Below are positions 53,201 to 63,943 of a stretch of DNA of 64,000 bases, piece by piece. Position 1 is the first letter of the stretch; every line of letters starts with the position of its first letter. The notes beneath the pieces were generated by a model. The model made no database searches. It saw nothing but the letters and a program-made list of their open reading frames with translations, and was not told where the DNA came from. The translations under genes and the position numbers were made by a program. The stretch is from Fasciola hepatica (Eukaryota > Platyhelminthes > Trematoda > Plagiorchiida > Fasciolidae). The DNA is taken from assembly GCA_948099385.1 (NCBI GenBank), contig CANUEZ040000191.1:2418001-2482000 (forward strand), read 5' to 3'.

Positions 53201-55266
53201 TCGGTGTGCGAGAATTTGGTTGTTACCGTTCAAAGCGAAAGCGAAAGCCGAAGCCAATTTGGGGATTGTGCTATATCATGTATTGTATATGTTGAACAAA
53301 GCTTTGAGACCCATATCGGATAGCCTTGTGGTTTGGGTGTTCGACTGACAATCGTTCACCTAAACCCTTGATCGTGTCTCCGTGTAGGCTCTGTCCATTT
53401 GCAATGCTCATGATTCCCTTAGCGGATCAAACAGCTCTACAGTGCTTCCATCATTTTCAATGGTCAGTTCAGTGTTCAAGCTGCATGGAGAATCATATCA
53501 TACAAATCTACTCTGCTACTGCTCTATTGCATTGTATGAGCAATCTGTGTGGGGATTGTTCATAAGGGAATGCCTTGGTTTTACTTAGGCCCATAAATAG
53601 AGAAGTGATGGAAAATAGGATTGGATCGGTGTGCGAGAATTTGGTTGTTACCGTTCAAAGCGAAAGCGAAAGCCGAATCCAATTTGTGGATTGTGCTATA
53701 TCATGTAGTGTATATGTTGAACAAAGCGTTCAGACCCATATCGGATAGCCTTGTGGTTTGGGTGTTCGACTGACAATCGTTCACCCCATCCCTGGTTCGT
53801 GTCCCCGTGTGGGCTCTGTCCATGTGCAATGCTCATGATTCCCTTAGCGGATCAAACAGCTGTACAGTGAATCCATGATATTCAATGGTCAGTTCAGTGT
53901 TCAAGCTGCATGGAGAATCATATTATACAAATCTACTCTGCTACTGCTCTATTGCATTGTATGAGCAATCTGTGTGGGGATTGTTCATAAGGGAATGCCT
54001 TGGTTTTACTTATGCCCATAAATAGAGAAGTGATGGAAAATAGGATTGGATCGGTGTGCGAGAATTTGATTGTTACCGTTCAAAGCGAAAGCGAAAGCCG
54101 AAGCCAATTTGGGGATTGTGCTATATCATGTATTGTATATGTTGAACAAAGCTTTGAGACCCATATGGGATAGCCTTGTGGTTTGGGTGTTCGACTGACA
54201 ATCGTTCACCCCAACCCTTGTTCGTGTCCCCGTGTGGGCTCTGTCCATGTGCAATGCTCATGATTCCCTTAGCGGATCAAACAGCTGTACAGTGCTTCCA
54301 TCATTTTCAATGGTCAGTTCAGTGTTCAAGCTGCATGGAGAATCATATTATACAAATCGAATCTGCTACTGCTCTATTGCATTGTATGAGCAATCTGTGT
54401 GGGGATTGTGCATAAGGGAATGCCTTGGTTTTACTTAGGCCCATAAATAGAGAAGTGATGGAACATAGGATTGGATCGGTGCGCGAGAATTTGGTTGTTA
54501 CCGTTCAAAGCCAAAGCGAAAGCCGAAGCCAATTTGGGGATTGTGCTATATCATGTATTGTATATGTTGAACAAAGCATTCAGACCCATATCGGATAGCC
54601 TTGTGGTTTGGGTGTTCGACTGACAATCGTTCACCCAAACCCTTGTTCGTGTCCCCGTGTGGGCTCTGTCCATGTGCAATGCTCATGATTCCCTTAGCGG
54701 ATCAAACAGCTGTACAGTGCTTCCATAATTTTCAATGGTCAGTTCAGTGTTCAAGCTGCATGGAGAATCATATTATACAAATCTAATCTGCTACTGCTCT
54801 ATTGCATTGCATGAGCAATCTGTGTGGGGATTGTGCATAAGGGAATGCCTTGGTTTTACTTAGGCCCATAAATAGAGAAGTGATGGAACATAAGATTGGA
54901 TCGGTGGGCGAGAATTTGGTTGTTACCGTTCAAAGCGAAAGCGAAAGCCGAAGCCAATTTGGGGATTGTGCTATATCATGTATTGTATATGTTGAACAAA
55001 GCTTTGAGACCCATATCGGATAGCCTTGTAGTTTGGGTGTTCGACTGACATTCGTTCACCCAAACCCTTGATCGTGTCTCCGTGTGGGCTCTGTCGATTT
55101 GCAATGCTCATGATTCCCTTAGCGGATCAAACAGCTCTACAGTGCTTCCATCATTTTCAATGGTCAGTTCAGTGTTCCAGCTGCATGGAGAATCATATCA
55201 TACAAATCTACTCTGCTACTGCTCTATTGCATTGTATGAGCAATCTGTGTGGGGATTGTTCATAAG

Positions 55267-55325
55267 GGAAGGCCTTGGTTTTACTTAGGCCTATAAATAT
55301 AGAAGTGATGGAAAAAAGCATTGGA
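55267..55325 (+). other. TATA-variant cassette
   Basis: Duplicate of the cassette at 53142 within the third 5-monomer block. TATAAATA lies at 55292-55299. Confidence 0.45.
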
Positions 55326-56580
55326 TCGGTGTGCGAGAATTTGGTTGTTACCGTTCAAAGCGAAAGCGAAAGCCGAAGCCAATTTGGGGATTGTGCTATA
55401 TCATGTATTGTATATGTTGAACAAAGCTTTGAGACCCATATCGGATAGCCTTGTGGTTTGGGTGTTCGACTGACAATCGTTCACCTAAACCCTTGATCGT
55501 GTCTCCGTGTAGGCTCTGTCCATTTGCAATGCTCATGATTCCCTTAGCGGATCAAACAGCTCTACAGTGCTTCCATCATTTTCAATGGTCAGTTCAGTGT
55601 TCAAGCTGCATGGAGAATCATATCATACAAATCTACTCTGCTACTGCTCTATTGCATTGTATGAGCAATCTGTGTGGGGATTTTTCATAAGGGAATGCCT
55701 TGGTTTTACTTAGGCCCATAAATAGAGAAGTGATGGAAAATAGGATTGGATCGGTGTGCGAGAATTTGGTTGTTACCGTTCAAAGCGAAAGCGAAAGCCG
55801 AATCCAATTTGTGGATTGTGCTATATCATGTAGTGTATATGTTGAACAAAGCGTTCAGACCCATATCGGATAGCCTTGTGGTTTGGGTGTTCGACTGACA
55901 ATCGTTCACCCCATCCCTGGTTCGTGTCCCCGTGTGGGCTCTGTCCATGTGCAATGCTCATGATTCCCTTAGCGGATCAAACAGCTGTACAGTGAATCCA
56001 TGATATTCAATGGTCAGTTCAGTGTTCAAGCTGCATGGAGAATCATATTATACAAATCTACTCTGCTACTGCTCTATTGCATTGTATGAGCAATCTGTGT
56101 GGGGATTGTTCATAAGGGAATGCCTTGGTTTTACTTATGCCCATAAATAGAGAAGTGATGGAAAATAGGATTGGATCGGTGTGCGAGAATTTGATTGTTA
56201 CCGTTCAAAGCGAAAGCGAAAGCCGAAGCCAATTTGGGGATTGTGCTATATCATGTATTGTATATGTTGAACAAAGCTTTGAGACCCATATGGGATAGCC
56301 TTGTGGTTTGGGTGTTCGACTGACAATCGTTCACCCCAACCCTTGTTCGTGTCCCCGTGTGGGCTCTGTCCATGTGCAATGCTCATGATTCCCTTAGCGG
56401 ATCAAACAGCTGTACAGTGCTTCCATCATTTTCAATGGTCAGTTCAGTGTTCAAGCTGCATGGAGAATCATATTATACAAATCGAATCTGCTACTGCTCT
56501 ATTGCATTGTATGAGCAATCTGTGTGGGGATTGTGCATAAGGGAATGCCTTGGTTTTACTTAGGCCCATAAATAGAGAAG

Positions 56581-58422
56581 TGATGGAAAATAGGATTGGA
56601 TCGGTGCGCGAGAATTTGGTTGTTACCTTTCAAAGCCAAAGCGAAAGCCGAAGCCAATTTGGGGATTGTGCTATATCATGTATTGTATATGTTGAACAAA
56701 GCTTTGAGACCCATATGGGATAGCCTTGTGGTTTGGGTGTTCGACTGACAGTCGTTCACCCCAACCCTTGTTCGTGTCCCCGTGTGGGCTCTGTCCATGT
56801 GCAATGCTCATGATTCCCTTAGCGGATCAAACAGCTCTACAGTGCTTCCATCATTTTCAATGGTCAGTTCAGTGTTCAAGCTGCATGGAGAATCATATTA
56901 TACAAATCTAATCTGCTACTGCTCTATTGCATTGTATGAGCAATCTGTGTGGGGATTGTTCATAAGGGAATGCCTTGGTTTTACTTAGGCCCATAAATAG
57001 AGAAGTGATGGAACATAGGATTGGATCGGTGCGCGAGAATTTGATTGTTACCGTTAAAAGCGAAAGCGAAAGCCGAATCCAATTTGTGGATTGTGCTATA
57101 TCATGTAGTGTATATGTTGAACAAAGCTTTGAGACCCATATCGGATAGCCTTGTGGTTTGGGTGTTCGACTGACATTCGTTCACCCAAACCCTTGATCGT
57201 GTCTCCGTGTGGGCTCTGTCCATTTGCAATGCTCATGATTCCCTTAGCGGATCAAACAGCTCTACAGTGCTTCCATCATTTTCAATGGTCAGTTCAGTGT
57301 TCGAGCTGCATGGAGAATCATATTATACAAATCTACTCTGCTACTGCTCTATTGCATTGTATGAGCAATCTGTGTGGGGATTGTTCATAAGGGAATGCCT
57401 TGGTTTTATTAGGCCCATAAATAGAGAAGTGATGGAAAATAGGATTGGATCGGTGTGCGAGAATTTGATTGTTACCGTTAAAAGCGAAAGCGAAAGCCGA
57501 AGCCAATTTGGGGATTGTGCTATATCATGTATTGTATATGTTGAACAAAGCGTTGAGACCCATATCGGATAGCCTTGTGGTTTGGGTGTTCGACTGACAT
57601 TCGTTCAACCCAACCCTTGTTCGTGTCCCCGTGTGGGCTCTGTCCATGTGCAATGCTCATGATTCCCTTAGCGGATCAAACAGCTGTACAGTGCTTCCAT
57701 CATTTTCAATGGTCAGTTCAGTGTTCAAGCTGCATGGAGAATCATATTATACAAATCTACTCTGCTACTGCTCTATTGCATCGTATGAGCAATCTGTGTG
57801 GGGATTGTTCATAAGGGAATGCCTTGGTTTTACTTAGGCCCATAAATAGAGAAGTGATGGAAAATAGGATTGGATCGGTGTGCGAGAATTTGATTGTTAC
57901 CGTTCAAAGCGAAAGCGAAAGCCGAAGCCAATTTGGGGATTGTGCTATATCATGTATTGTATATGTTGAACGAAGCGTTGAGACCCATATCGGATAGCCT
58001 TGTGGTTTGGGTGTTCGACTGACATTCGTTCACCCCAACCCTTGTTCGTGTCCCCGTGTGGGCTCTGTTCATGTGCAATGCTCATGATTCCCTTAGCGGA
58101 TCAAACAGCTGTACAGTGAATCCATGATATTCAATGGTCAGTTCAGTGTTCAAGCTGCATGGAGAATCATATTATACAAATCTACTCTGCTACTGCTCTA
58201 TTGCATTGCATGAGCAATTTGTGTGGATTGTTCATAAGGGAATGCCTTGGTTTTACTTAGGCCCATAAATAGAGAAGTGATGGAAAATAGGATTGGATCG
58301 GTGTGCGAGAATTTGATTGTTACCGTTCAAAGCGAAAGCGAAAGCCGAAGCCAATTTGGGGATTGTGCTATATCATGTATTGTATATGTTGAACGAAGCG
58401 TTGAGACCCATATCGGATAGCC
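56581..58422. repeat. Sub-array between higher-order blocks, two short monomers
   Basis: The copy at 56726 has GACAGTCGTTC. Monomer 57151 is 424 bp (TTTTATTAGGCCC, one base lost, near 57405). Monomer 57575 has GTTCAACCCAACCC and GCATCGTATG. Monomer 58000 is 423 bp: its hairpin reads GAGCAATTTGTGTGGATTG (loop deletion plus C to T in the left arm), and it carries GTGAATCCATGATATTC, the marker seen at 53868 and 55993. Confidence 0.9.
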
Positions 58423-60970
58423 TTGTGGTTTGGGTGTTCGACTGACAATCGTTCACCCCAACCCTTGTTCGTGTCCCCGTGTGGGCTCTGTCCATGTGCA
58501 ATGCTCATGATTCCCTTAGCGGATCAAACAGCTCTACAGTGCTTCCATCATTTTCAATGGTCAGTTCAGTGTTCAAGCTGCATGGAGAATCATATTATAC
58601 AAATCTACTCTGCTACTGCTCTATTGCATTGTATGAGCAATCTGTGTGGGGATTGTTCATAAGGGAATGCCTTGGTTTTACTTAGGCCCATAAATAGAGA
58701 AGTGATGGAAAATAGGATTGGATCGGTGTGCGAGAATTTGATTGTTACCGTTCAAAGCGAAAGCGAAAGCCGAAGCCAATTTGGGGATTGTGCTATATCA
58801 TGTATTGTATATGTTGAACGAAGCGTTGAGACCCATATCGGATAGCCTTGTGGTTTGGGTGTTCGACTGACATTCGTTCACCCCAACCCTTGTTCGTGTC
58901 CCCGTGTGGGCTCTGTTCATGTGCAATGCTCATGATTCCCTTAGCGGATCAAACAGCTGTACAGTGCTTCCATAATTTTCAATGGTCAGTTCAGTGTTCA
59001 AGCTGCATGGAGAATCATATTAAATAAATCTACTCTGCTACTGCTCTATTGCTTTGTATGAGCAATCTGTGTGGGGATTGTTCATAAGGGAATGCCTTGG
59101 TTTTACTTAGGCCCATAAATAGAGAAGTGATGGAAAATAGGATTGGATCGGTGTGCGAGAATTTGGTTGTTACCGTTCAAAGCGAAAGCGAAAGCCGAAG
59201 CCAATTAGGGGATTGTGCTATATCATGTATTGTATATGTTGAACAAAGCGTTCAGACCCATATCGGATAGCCTTGTGGTTTGGGTGTTCGTGTGACATTC
59301 GTTCAACCCAACCCTTGTTCGTGTCTCCGTGTGGGCTCTGTCCATGTGCAATGCTCATGATTCCCTTAGCGGATCAAACAGCTGTACAGTGCTTCCATCA
59401 TTTTCAATGGTCAGTTCAGTGTTCAAGCTACATGGAGAATCATATTATACAAATCTACTCTGCTACTGCTCTATTGCATCGTATGAGCAATCTGTGTGGG
59501 GATTGTTCATAAGGGAATGCCTTGGTTTTACTTAGGCCCATAAATAGAGAAGTGATGGAAAATAGGATTGGATCGGTGTGCGAGAATTTGATTGTTACCG
59601 TTCAAAGCGAAAGCGAAAGCCGAAGCCAATTTGGGGATTGTGCTATATCATGTATTGTATATGTTGAACAAAGCGTTGAGACCCATATCGGATAGCCTTG
59701 TGGTTTGGGTGTTCGACTGACAATCGTTCACCCCAACCCTTGTTCGTGTCCCCGTGTGGGCTCTGTCCATGTGCAATGCTCATGATTCCCTTAGCGGATC
59801 AAACAGCTCTACAGTGCTTCCATCATTTTCAATGGTCAGTTCAGTGTTCAAGCTGCATGGAGAATCATATTATACAAATCTACTCTGCTACTGCTCTATT
59901 GCATCGTATGAGCAATCTGTGTGGGGATTGTTCATAAGGGAATGCCTTGGTTTTACTTAGGCCCATAAATAGAGAAGTGATGGAAAATAGGATTGGATCG
60001 GTGTGCGAGAATTTGATTGTTACCGTTAAAAGCGAAAGCGAAAGCCGAATCCAATTTGGGGATTGTGCTATATCATGTATTGTATATGTTGAACAAAGCG
60101 TTCAGACCCATATCGGATAGCCTTGTGGTTTGGGTGTTCGACTGACATTCGTTCACCCCAACCCTTGTTCGTGTCCCCGTGTGGGCTCTGTTCATGTGCA
60201 ATGCTCATGATTCCCTTAGCGGATCAAACAGCTGTACAGTGCTTCCATAATTTTCAATGGTCAGTTCAGTGTTCAAGCTGCATGGAGAATCATATTAAAT
60301 AAATCTACTCTGCTACTGCTCTATTGCTTTGTATGAGCAATCTGTGTGGGGATTGTTCATAAGGGAATGCCTTGGTTTTACTTCGGCCCATAAATAGAGA
60401 AGTGATGGAAAATAGGATTGGATCGGTGTGCGAGAATTTGGTTGTTACCGTTCAAAGCGAAAGCGAAAGCCGAATCCAATTTGGGGATTGTGCTATATCA
60501 TGTATTGTATATGTTGAACAAAGCGTTCAGACCCATATCGGATAGCCTTGTGGTTTGGGTGTTCGTGTGACATTCGTTCAACCCAACCCTTGTTCGTGTC
60601 CCCGTGTGGGCTCTGTTCATGTGCAATGCTCATGATTCCCTTAGCGGATCAAACAGCTGTACAGTGCTTCCATCATTTTCAATGGTCAGTTCAGTGTTCA
60701 AGCTGCATGGAGAATCATATTATACAAATCTACTCTGCTACTGCTCTATTGCATTGCATGAGCAATTTGTGTGGATTGTTCATAAGGGAATGCCTTGGTT
60801 TTACTTAGGCCCATAAATAGAGAAGTGATGGAAAATAGGATTGGATCGGTGTGCGAGAATTTGATTGTTACCGTTAAAAGCGAAAGCGAAAGCCGAATCC
60901 AATTTGGGGATTGTGCTATGTCATGTATTGTATATGTTGAACAAAGCGTTCAGACCCATTTCGGATAGCC
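58423..60970. repeat. 3-monomer (1275-bp) higher-order repeat, two units
   Basis: Members 58423, 58848, 59273 recur as 59698, 60123, 60548. Shared markers: CTGTTCATGTGC (58848+ and 60123+), CATATTAAATAAATC (59016/60291), TTGCTTTGTATG, and GTTCGTGTGACATTCG with TTCAACCCAACC (59273+ and 60548+). Differences include GTTCAAAG versus GTTAAAAG and GAACGAAGCGTTGAG versus GAACAAAGCGTTCAG ahead of the second members, and GCATTGTATG versus GCATCGTATG in the first. Member 60548 is 423 bp with the same GCAATTTGTGTGGATTG loop deletion as monomer 58000, six monomers away. Confidence 0.9.
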
Positions 60971-62352
60971 TTGTGTTTTGGGTGTTCGTATGACATTCGT
61001 TCAACCCAACCCTTGTTCGTGTCTCCGTGTGGGCTCTGTCCATGTGCAATGCTCATGATTCCCTTAGCGGATCAATCAGTTGTACAGTGCTTCCATCATT
61101 TTCAATGGTCAGTTCAGTGTTCAAGCTGCATGGAGAATCATATTATACAAATCTACTCTGCTACTGCTCTATTGCATTGTATGAGCAATCTGTGTGGGGA
61201 TTGTTCATAAGGGAATGCCTTGGTTTTACTTAGGCCCATAAATAGAGAAGTGATGGAACATAAGATTGGATCGGTGCGCGAGAATTTGGTTGTTACCGTT
61301 CAAAGCGAAAGCGAAAGCCGAAGCCAATTTGGGGATTGTGCTATATCATGTATTGTATATGTTGAACAAAGCGTTGAGACCCATATCGGATAGCCTTGTG
61401 GTTTGGGTGTTCGACTGACATTCGTTCACCCCAACCCTTGTTCGTGTCCCCGTGTGGGCTCTGTCCATGTGCAATGCTCATGATTCCCTTAGCGGATCAA
61501 ACAGCTCTACAGTGCTTCCATCATTTTCAATGGTCAGTTCAGTGTTCAAGCTGCATGGAGAATCATATTATACAAATCTACTCTGCTACTGCTCTATTGC
61601 ATCGTATGAGCAATCTGTGTAGATTGTTCATAAGGGAATGCCTTGGTTTTACTTAGGCCCATAAATAGAGAAGTGATGGAAAATAGGATTGGATCGGTGT
61701 GCGAGAATTTGATTGTTACCGTTCAAAGCGAAAGCGAAAGCCGAAGCCAATTTGGGGATTGTGCTATATCATGTATTGTATATGTTGAACAAAGCGTTCA
61801 GACCCATATCGGATAGCCTTGTGGTTTGGGTGTTCGACTGACATTCGTTCACCCCAACCCTTGTTCGTGTCCCCGTGTGGGCTCTGTTCATGTGCAATGC
61901 TCATGATTCCCTTAGCGGATCAAACAGCTGTACAGTGCTTCCATAATTTTCAATGGTCAGTTCAGTGTTCAAGCTGCATGGAGAATCATATTATACAAAT
62001 CTACTCTGCTACTGCTCTATTGCATCGTATGAGCAATCTGTGTGGGGATTGTTCATAAGGGAATGCCTTGGTTTTACTTAGGCCCATAAATAGAGAAGTG
62101 ATGGAAAATAGGATTGGATCGGTGTGCGAGAATTTGGTTGTTACCGTTCAAAGCGAAAGCGAAAGCCGAAGCCAATTTGGGGATTGTGCTATATCATGTA
62201 GTGTATATGTTGAACAAAGCGTTGAGACCCATATCGGATAGCCTTGTGGTTTGGGTGTTCGACTGACATTCGTTCACCCCAACCCTTGTTCGTGTCCCCG
62301 TGTGGGCTCTGTCCATGTGCAATGCTCATGATTCCCTTAGCGGATCAAACAG

Positions 62353-62360
62353 CTGTACAG
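62353..62360. other. 8-bp palindrome CTGTACAG, representative copy
   Basis: CTGTACAG is its own reverse complement and is present in about half or more of the monomers. Common alternatives at the same site break the symmetry: CTCTACAG, CTATACAG, TTGTACAG, or CAGATCTACAG, which instead creates the palindrome AGATCT. The site is one of the most polymorphic in the monomer, which argues against strict conservation of the palindrome. Confidence 0.6.
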
Positions 62361-62452
62361 TGCTTCCATCATTTTCAATGGTCAGTTCAGTGTTCAAGCT
62401 GCATGGAGAATCATATTATACAAATCTACTCTGCTACTGCTCTATTGCATTG

Positions 62453-62482
62453 TATGAGCAATCTGTGTGGGGATTGTTCATA
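62453..62482 (+). other. Monomer inverted repeat (11-bp arms, 8-nt loop), representative copy
   Basis: The left arm TATGAGCAATC (62453-62463) and right arm GATTGTTCATA (62472-62482) are complementary at 10 of 11 positions. The remaining pair is G opposite T, so an RNA copy of this strand could form an 11-pair stem with one G.U wobble and the loop TGTGTGGG. The structure occurs at monomer offset 210-239 in nearly every copy. Variants include C for the first T of the left arm (GCATGAGC), which loses only the outermost pair, and GTGCATA for GTTCATA in the right arm, which creates one internal mismatch. No terminator-like U-tract follows. Function unknown; satellites often contain dyads (established), so this is reported as a structural element only. 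Confidence 0.75.
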
Positions 62483-62574
62483 AGGGAATGCCTTGGTTTT
62501 ACTTAGGCCCATAAATAGAGAAGTGATGGAACATAGGATTGGATCGGTGTGCGAGAATTTGGTTGTTACCGTTC

Positions 62575-62592
62575 AAAGCGAAAGCGAAAGCC
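62575..62592 (+). repeat. AAAGCG/AAAGCC hexamer microrepeat inside the monomer
   Basis: Three hexamers, AAAGCG AAAGCG AAAGCC, sit in tandem and recur in each monomer at the same offset. Single substitutions between G and C in the last position (AAAGCC first, or AAAGCGG later) and G to T (AAATCC) are common. Despite being a microrepeat it shows almost no change in unit number over 150 copies, the exception being the extra base near 6068. Confidence 0.7.
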
Positions 62593-62919
62593 GAATCCAA
62601 TTTGGGGATTGTGCTATATCGTGTATTGTATATGTTGAACAAAGCGTTGAGACCCATATCGGATAGCCTTGTGGTTTGGGTGTTCGACTGACATTCGTTC
62701 ACCCCAACCCTTGTTCGTGTCCCCGTGTGGGCTCTGTCCATGTGCAATGCTCATGATTCCCTTAGCGGATCAAACAGCTGTACAGTGCTTCCATCATTTT
62801 CAATGGTCAGTTCAGTGTTCAAGCTACATGGAGAATCATATTATACAAATCTACTCTGCTACTGCTCTATTGCATTGTATGAGCAATCTGTGTGGGGATT
62901 GTTCATAAGGGAATGCCTT

Positions 62920-62968
62920 GGTTTTACTTAGGCCTATAAATATAGAAGTGATGGAAAAAAGCATTGGA
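62920..62968 (+). other. TATA-variant cassette
   Basis: TATAAATA at 62935-62942 with AAAAAAGCATTGG after it, but here with the common GGGAATGCC rather than GGGAAGGCC upstream. One linked marker has therefore been exchanged or lost. Confidence 0.45.
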
Positions 62969-63943
62969 TCGGTGCGCGAGAATTTGGTTGTTACCGTTCA
63001 AAGCCAAAGCGAAAGCCGAATCCAATTTGGGGATTGTGCTATATCATGTATTGTATATGTTGAACAAAGCTTTGAGACCCATATCGGATAGCCTTGTGGT
63101 TTGGGTGTTCGACTGACAATCGTTCACCTAAACCCTTGTTCGTGTCCCCGTGTGGGCTCTGTCCATTTGCAATGCTCATGATGCCCTTAGCGGATCAAAC
63201 AGCTGTACAGTGCTTCCATCACTTTCAATGGTCAGTTCAGTGTTCAAGCTGCATGGAGAATCATATCATACAAATCTACTCTGCTACTGCTCTATTGCAT
63301 TGTATGAGCAATCTGTGTGGGGATTGTTCATAAGGGAATGCCTTGGTTTTACTTAGGCCCATAAATAGAGAAGTGATGGAAAATAGGATTGGATCGGTGT
63401 GCGAGAATTTGATTGTTACCGTTAAAAGCGAAAGCGAAAGCCGAATCCAATTTGGGGATTGTGCTATATCATGTATTGTATATGTTGAACAAAGCGTTCA
63501 GACCCATATCGGATAGCCTTGTGGTTTGGGTGTTCGTGTGACATTCGTTCAACCCAACCCTTGTTCGTGTCTCCGTGTGGGCTCTGTCCATGTGCAATGC
63601 TCATGATTCCCTCAGCGGATCAATCAGTTGTACAGTGCTTCCATGATTTTCAATGGTCAGTTCAGTGTTCAAGCTGCATGGAGAATCATATTATACAAAT
63701 CTACTCTGCTACTGCTCTATTGCATTGTATGAGCAATCTGTGTGGGGATTGTTCATAAGGGAATGCCTTGGTTTTACTTAGGCCCATAAATAGAGAAGTG
63801 ATGGAACATAGGATTGGATCGGTGTGCGAGAATTTGGTTGTTACCGTTCAAAGCGAAAGCGAAAGCCGAATCCAATTTGGGGATTGTGCTATATCATGTA
63901 GTGTATATGTTGAACAAAGCGTTGAGACCCATATCGGATAGCC

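Larger units (their letters stand above)
52330..56580. repeat. Third 5-monomer (2125-bp) duplication
   Basis: Units at 52330-54454 and 54455-56579 share GCATTCAGACC (about 52451/54576), TTGTAGTTTGGG (52906/55031), GTCGATTTGC with GTGTTCCAGC (52901+ and 55026+), CCTATAAATATAG with AAAAAAGCATTGG (53166/55291), GTGTAGGCTC (53326+ and 55451+), CATCCCTGGTTCG with GTGAATCCATGATATTC (53751+ and 55876+), ACTTATGCCC (54008/56133) and CAAATCGAATCTG (54354/56479). I found about five differences, among them AAAGCG versus AAAGCC and GAATCC versus GAAGCC in the first member, CATC versus CATA, TATAAATC versus TACAAATC, and GGATTG versus GGATTT. Confidence 0.93.
62244..62668 (+). repeat. Representative 425-bp monomer with internal landmarks
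   Basis: This copy carries common states at most sites and serves as a map. Landmarks in order: TTGTGGTTTGGGTG at the start; GTTCGACTGACATTCG; CCCAACCCTTGTTCGTG; TCCCCGTGTGGGCTC; CTCATGATTCCCTTAGCGG; the palindrome CTGTACAG at 62353-62360; TTTTCAATGGTCAG; a pyrimidine-rich stretch ACTCTGCTACTGCTCT near 62427; an 11-bp-arm inverted repeat at 62453-62482; TTAGGCCCATAAATAGAG near 62503; GGATTGGATCGGTG near 62536; the microrepeat AAAGCGAAAGCGAAAGCC near 62575; and GACCCATATCGGATAGCC at the end. G+C is about 44% by direct count over seven 60-base rows (62241-62660 region). The copy contains about 13 CpG dinucleotides. The monomer is not visibly built from a shorter ancestral repeat. Confidence 0.95.
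60971..63943. repeat. Right sub-array, 7 monomers
   Basis: Monomers 60971, 61396, 61819, 62244, 62669, 63094 and 63519. Copy 60971 has GTTCGTATGAC and CCCATTTCGG. Copy 61396 is 423 bp (GTGTAGATTG loop deletion, as in 42280). The run 62669-63943 repeats the marker order of 49501-50775: AAGCTACATGG, then CCTATAAATATAG with AAAAAAGCATTGG, then CACCTAAACC with CATGATGCCC. It therefore derives from the same ancestral cluster 31 monomers away. Confidence 0.9.

Noticed and set aside
62500..62520. GGCCCAT followed by ATAAATA as a plant-type promoter (site II element plus TATA)
   Set aside because: Short motifs in a satellite are expected by chance, and most copies have CATAAATA rather than TATAAATA. 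Without transcript evidence it is not annotated as a promoter and is not used to assign a taxon.
62661..62695. Pol III-like A box (TAGCCTTGTGG) and B box core (GTTCGA), suggesting a tRNA or tRNA-derived SINE origin
   Set aside because: The two boxes are only about 18 bp apart, the A box has a mismatch at a key A, and the B box lacks its terminal CC. No cloverleaf can be drawn.
62685..62702. Possible CENP-B box (TTCG followed by A at the right spacing) in GTTCGACTGACATTCG
   Set aside because: The essential CGGG half is absent (ATCG or TTCG there) on this strand, and the complementary search gives only CCCG without CGAA. Only half of the core matches.
62499..62747. An 82-codon minus-strand frame present at about ten positions
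   Set aside because: It begins at TTG with an internal ATG at codon 3 and is open in only a minority of monomers. Other copies of the same sequence are interrupted, so it is not maintained.
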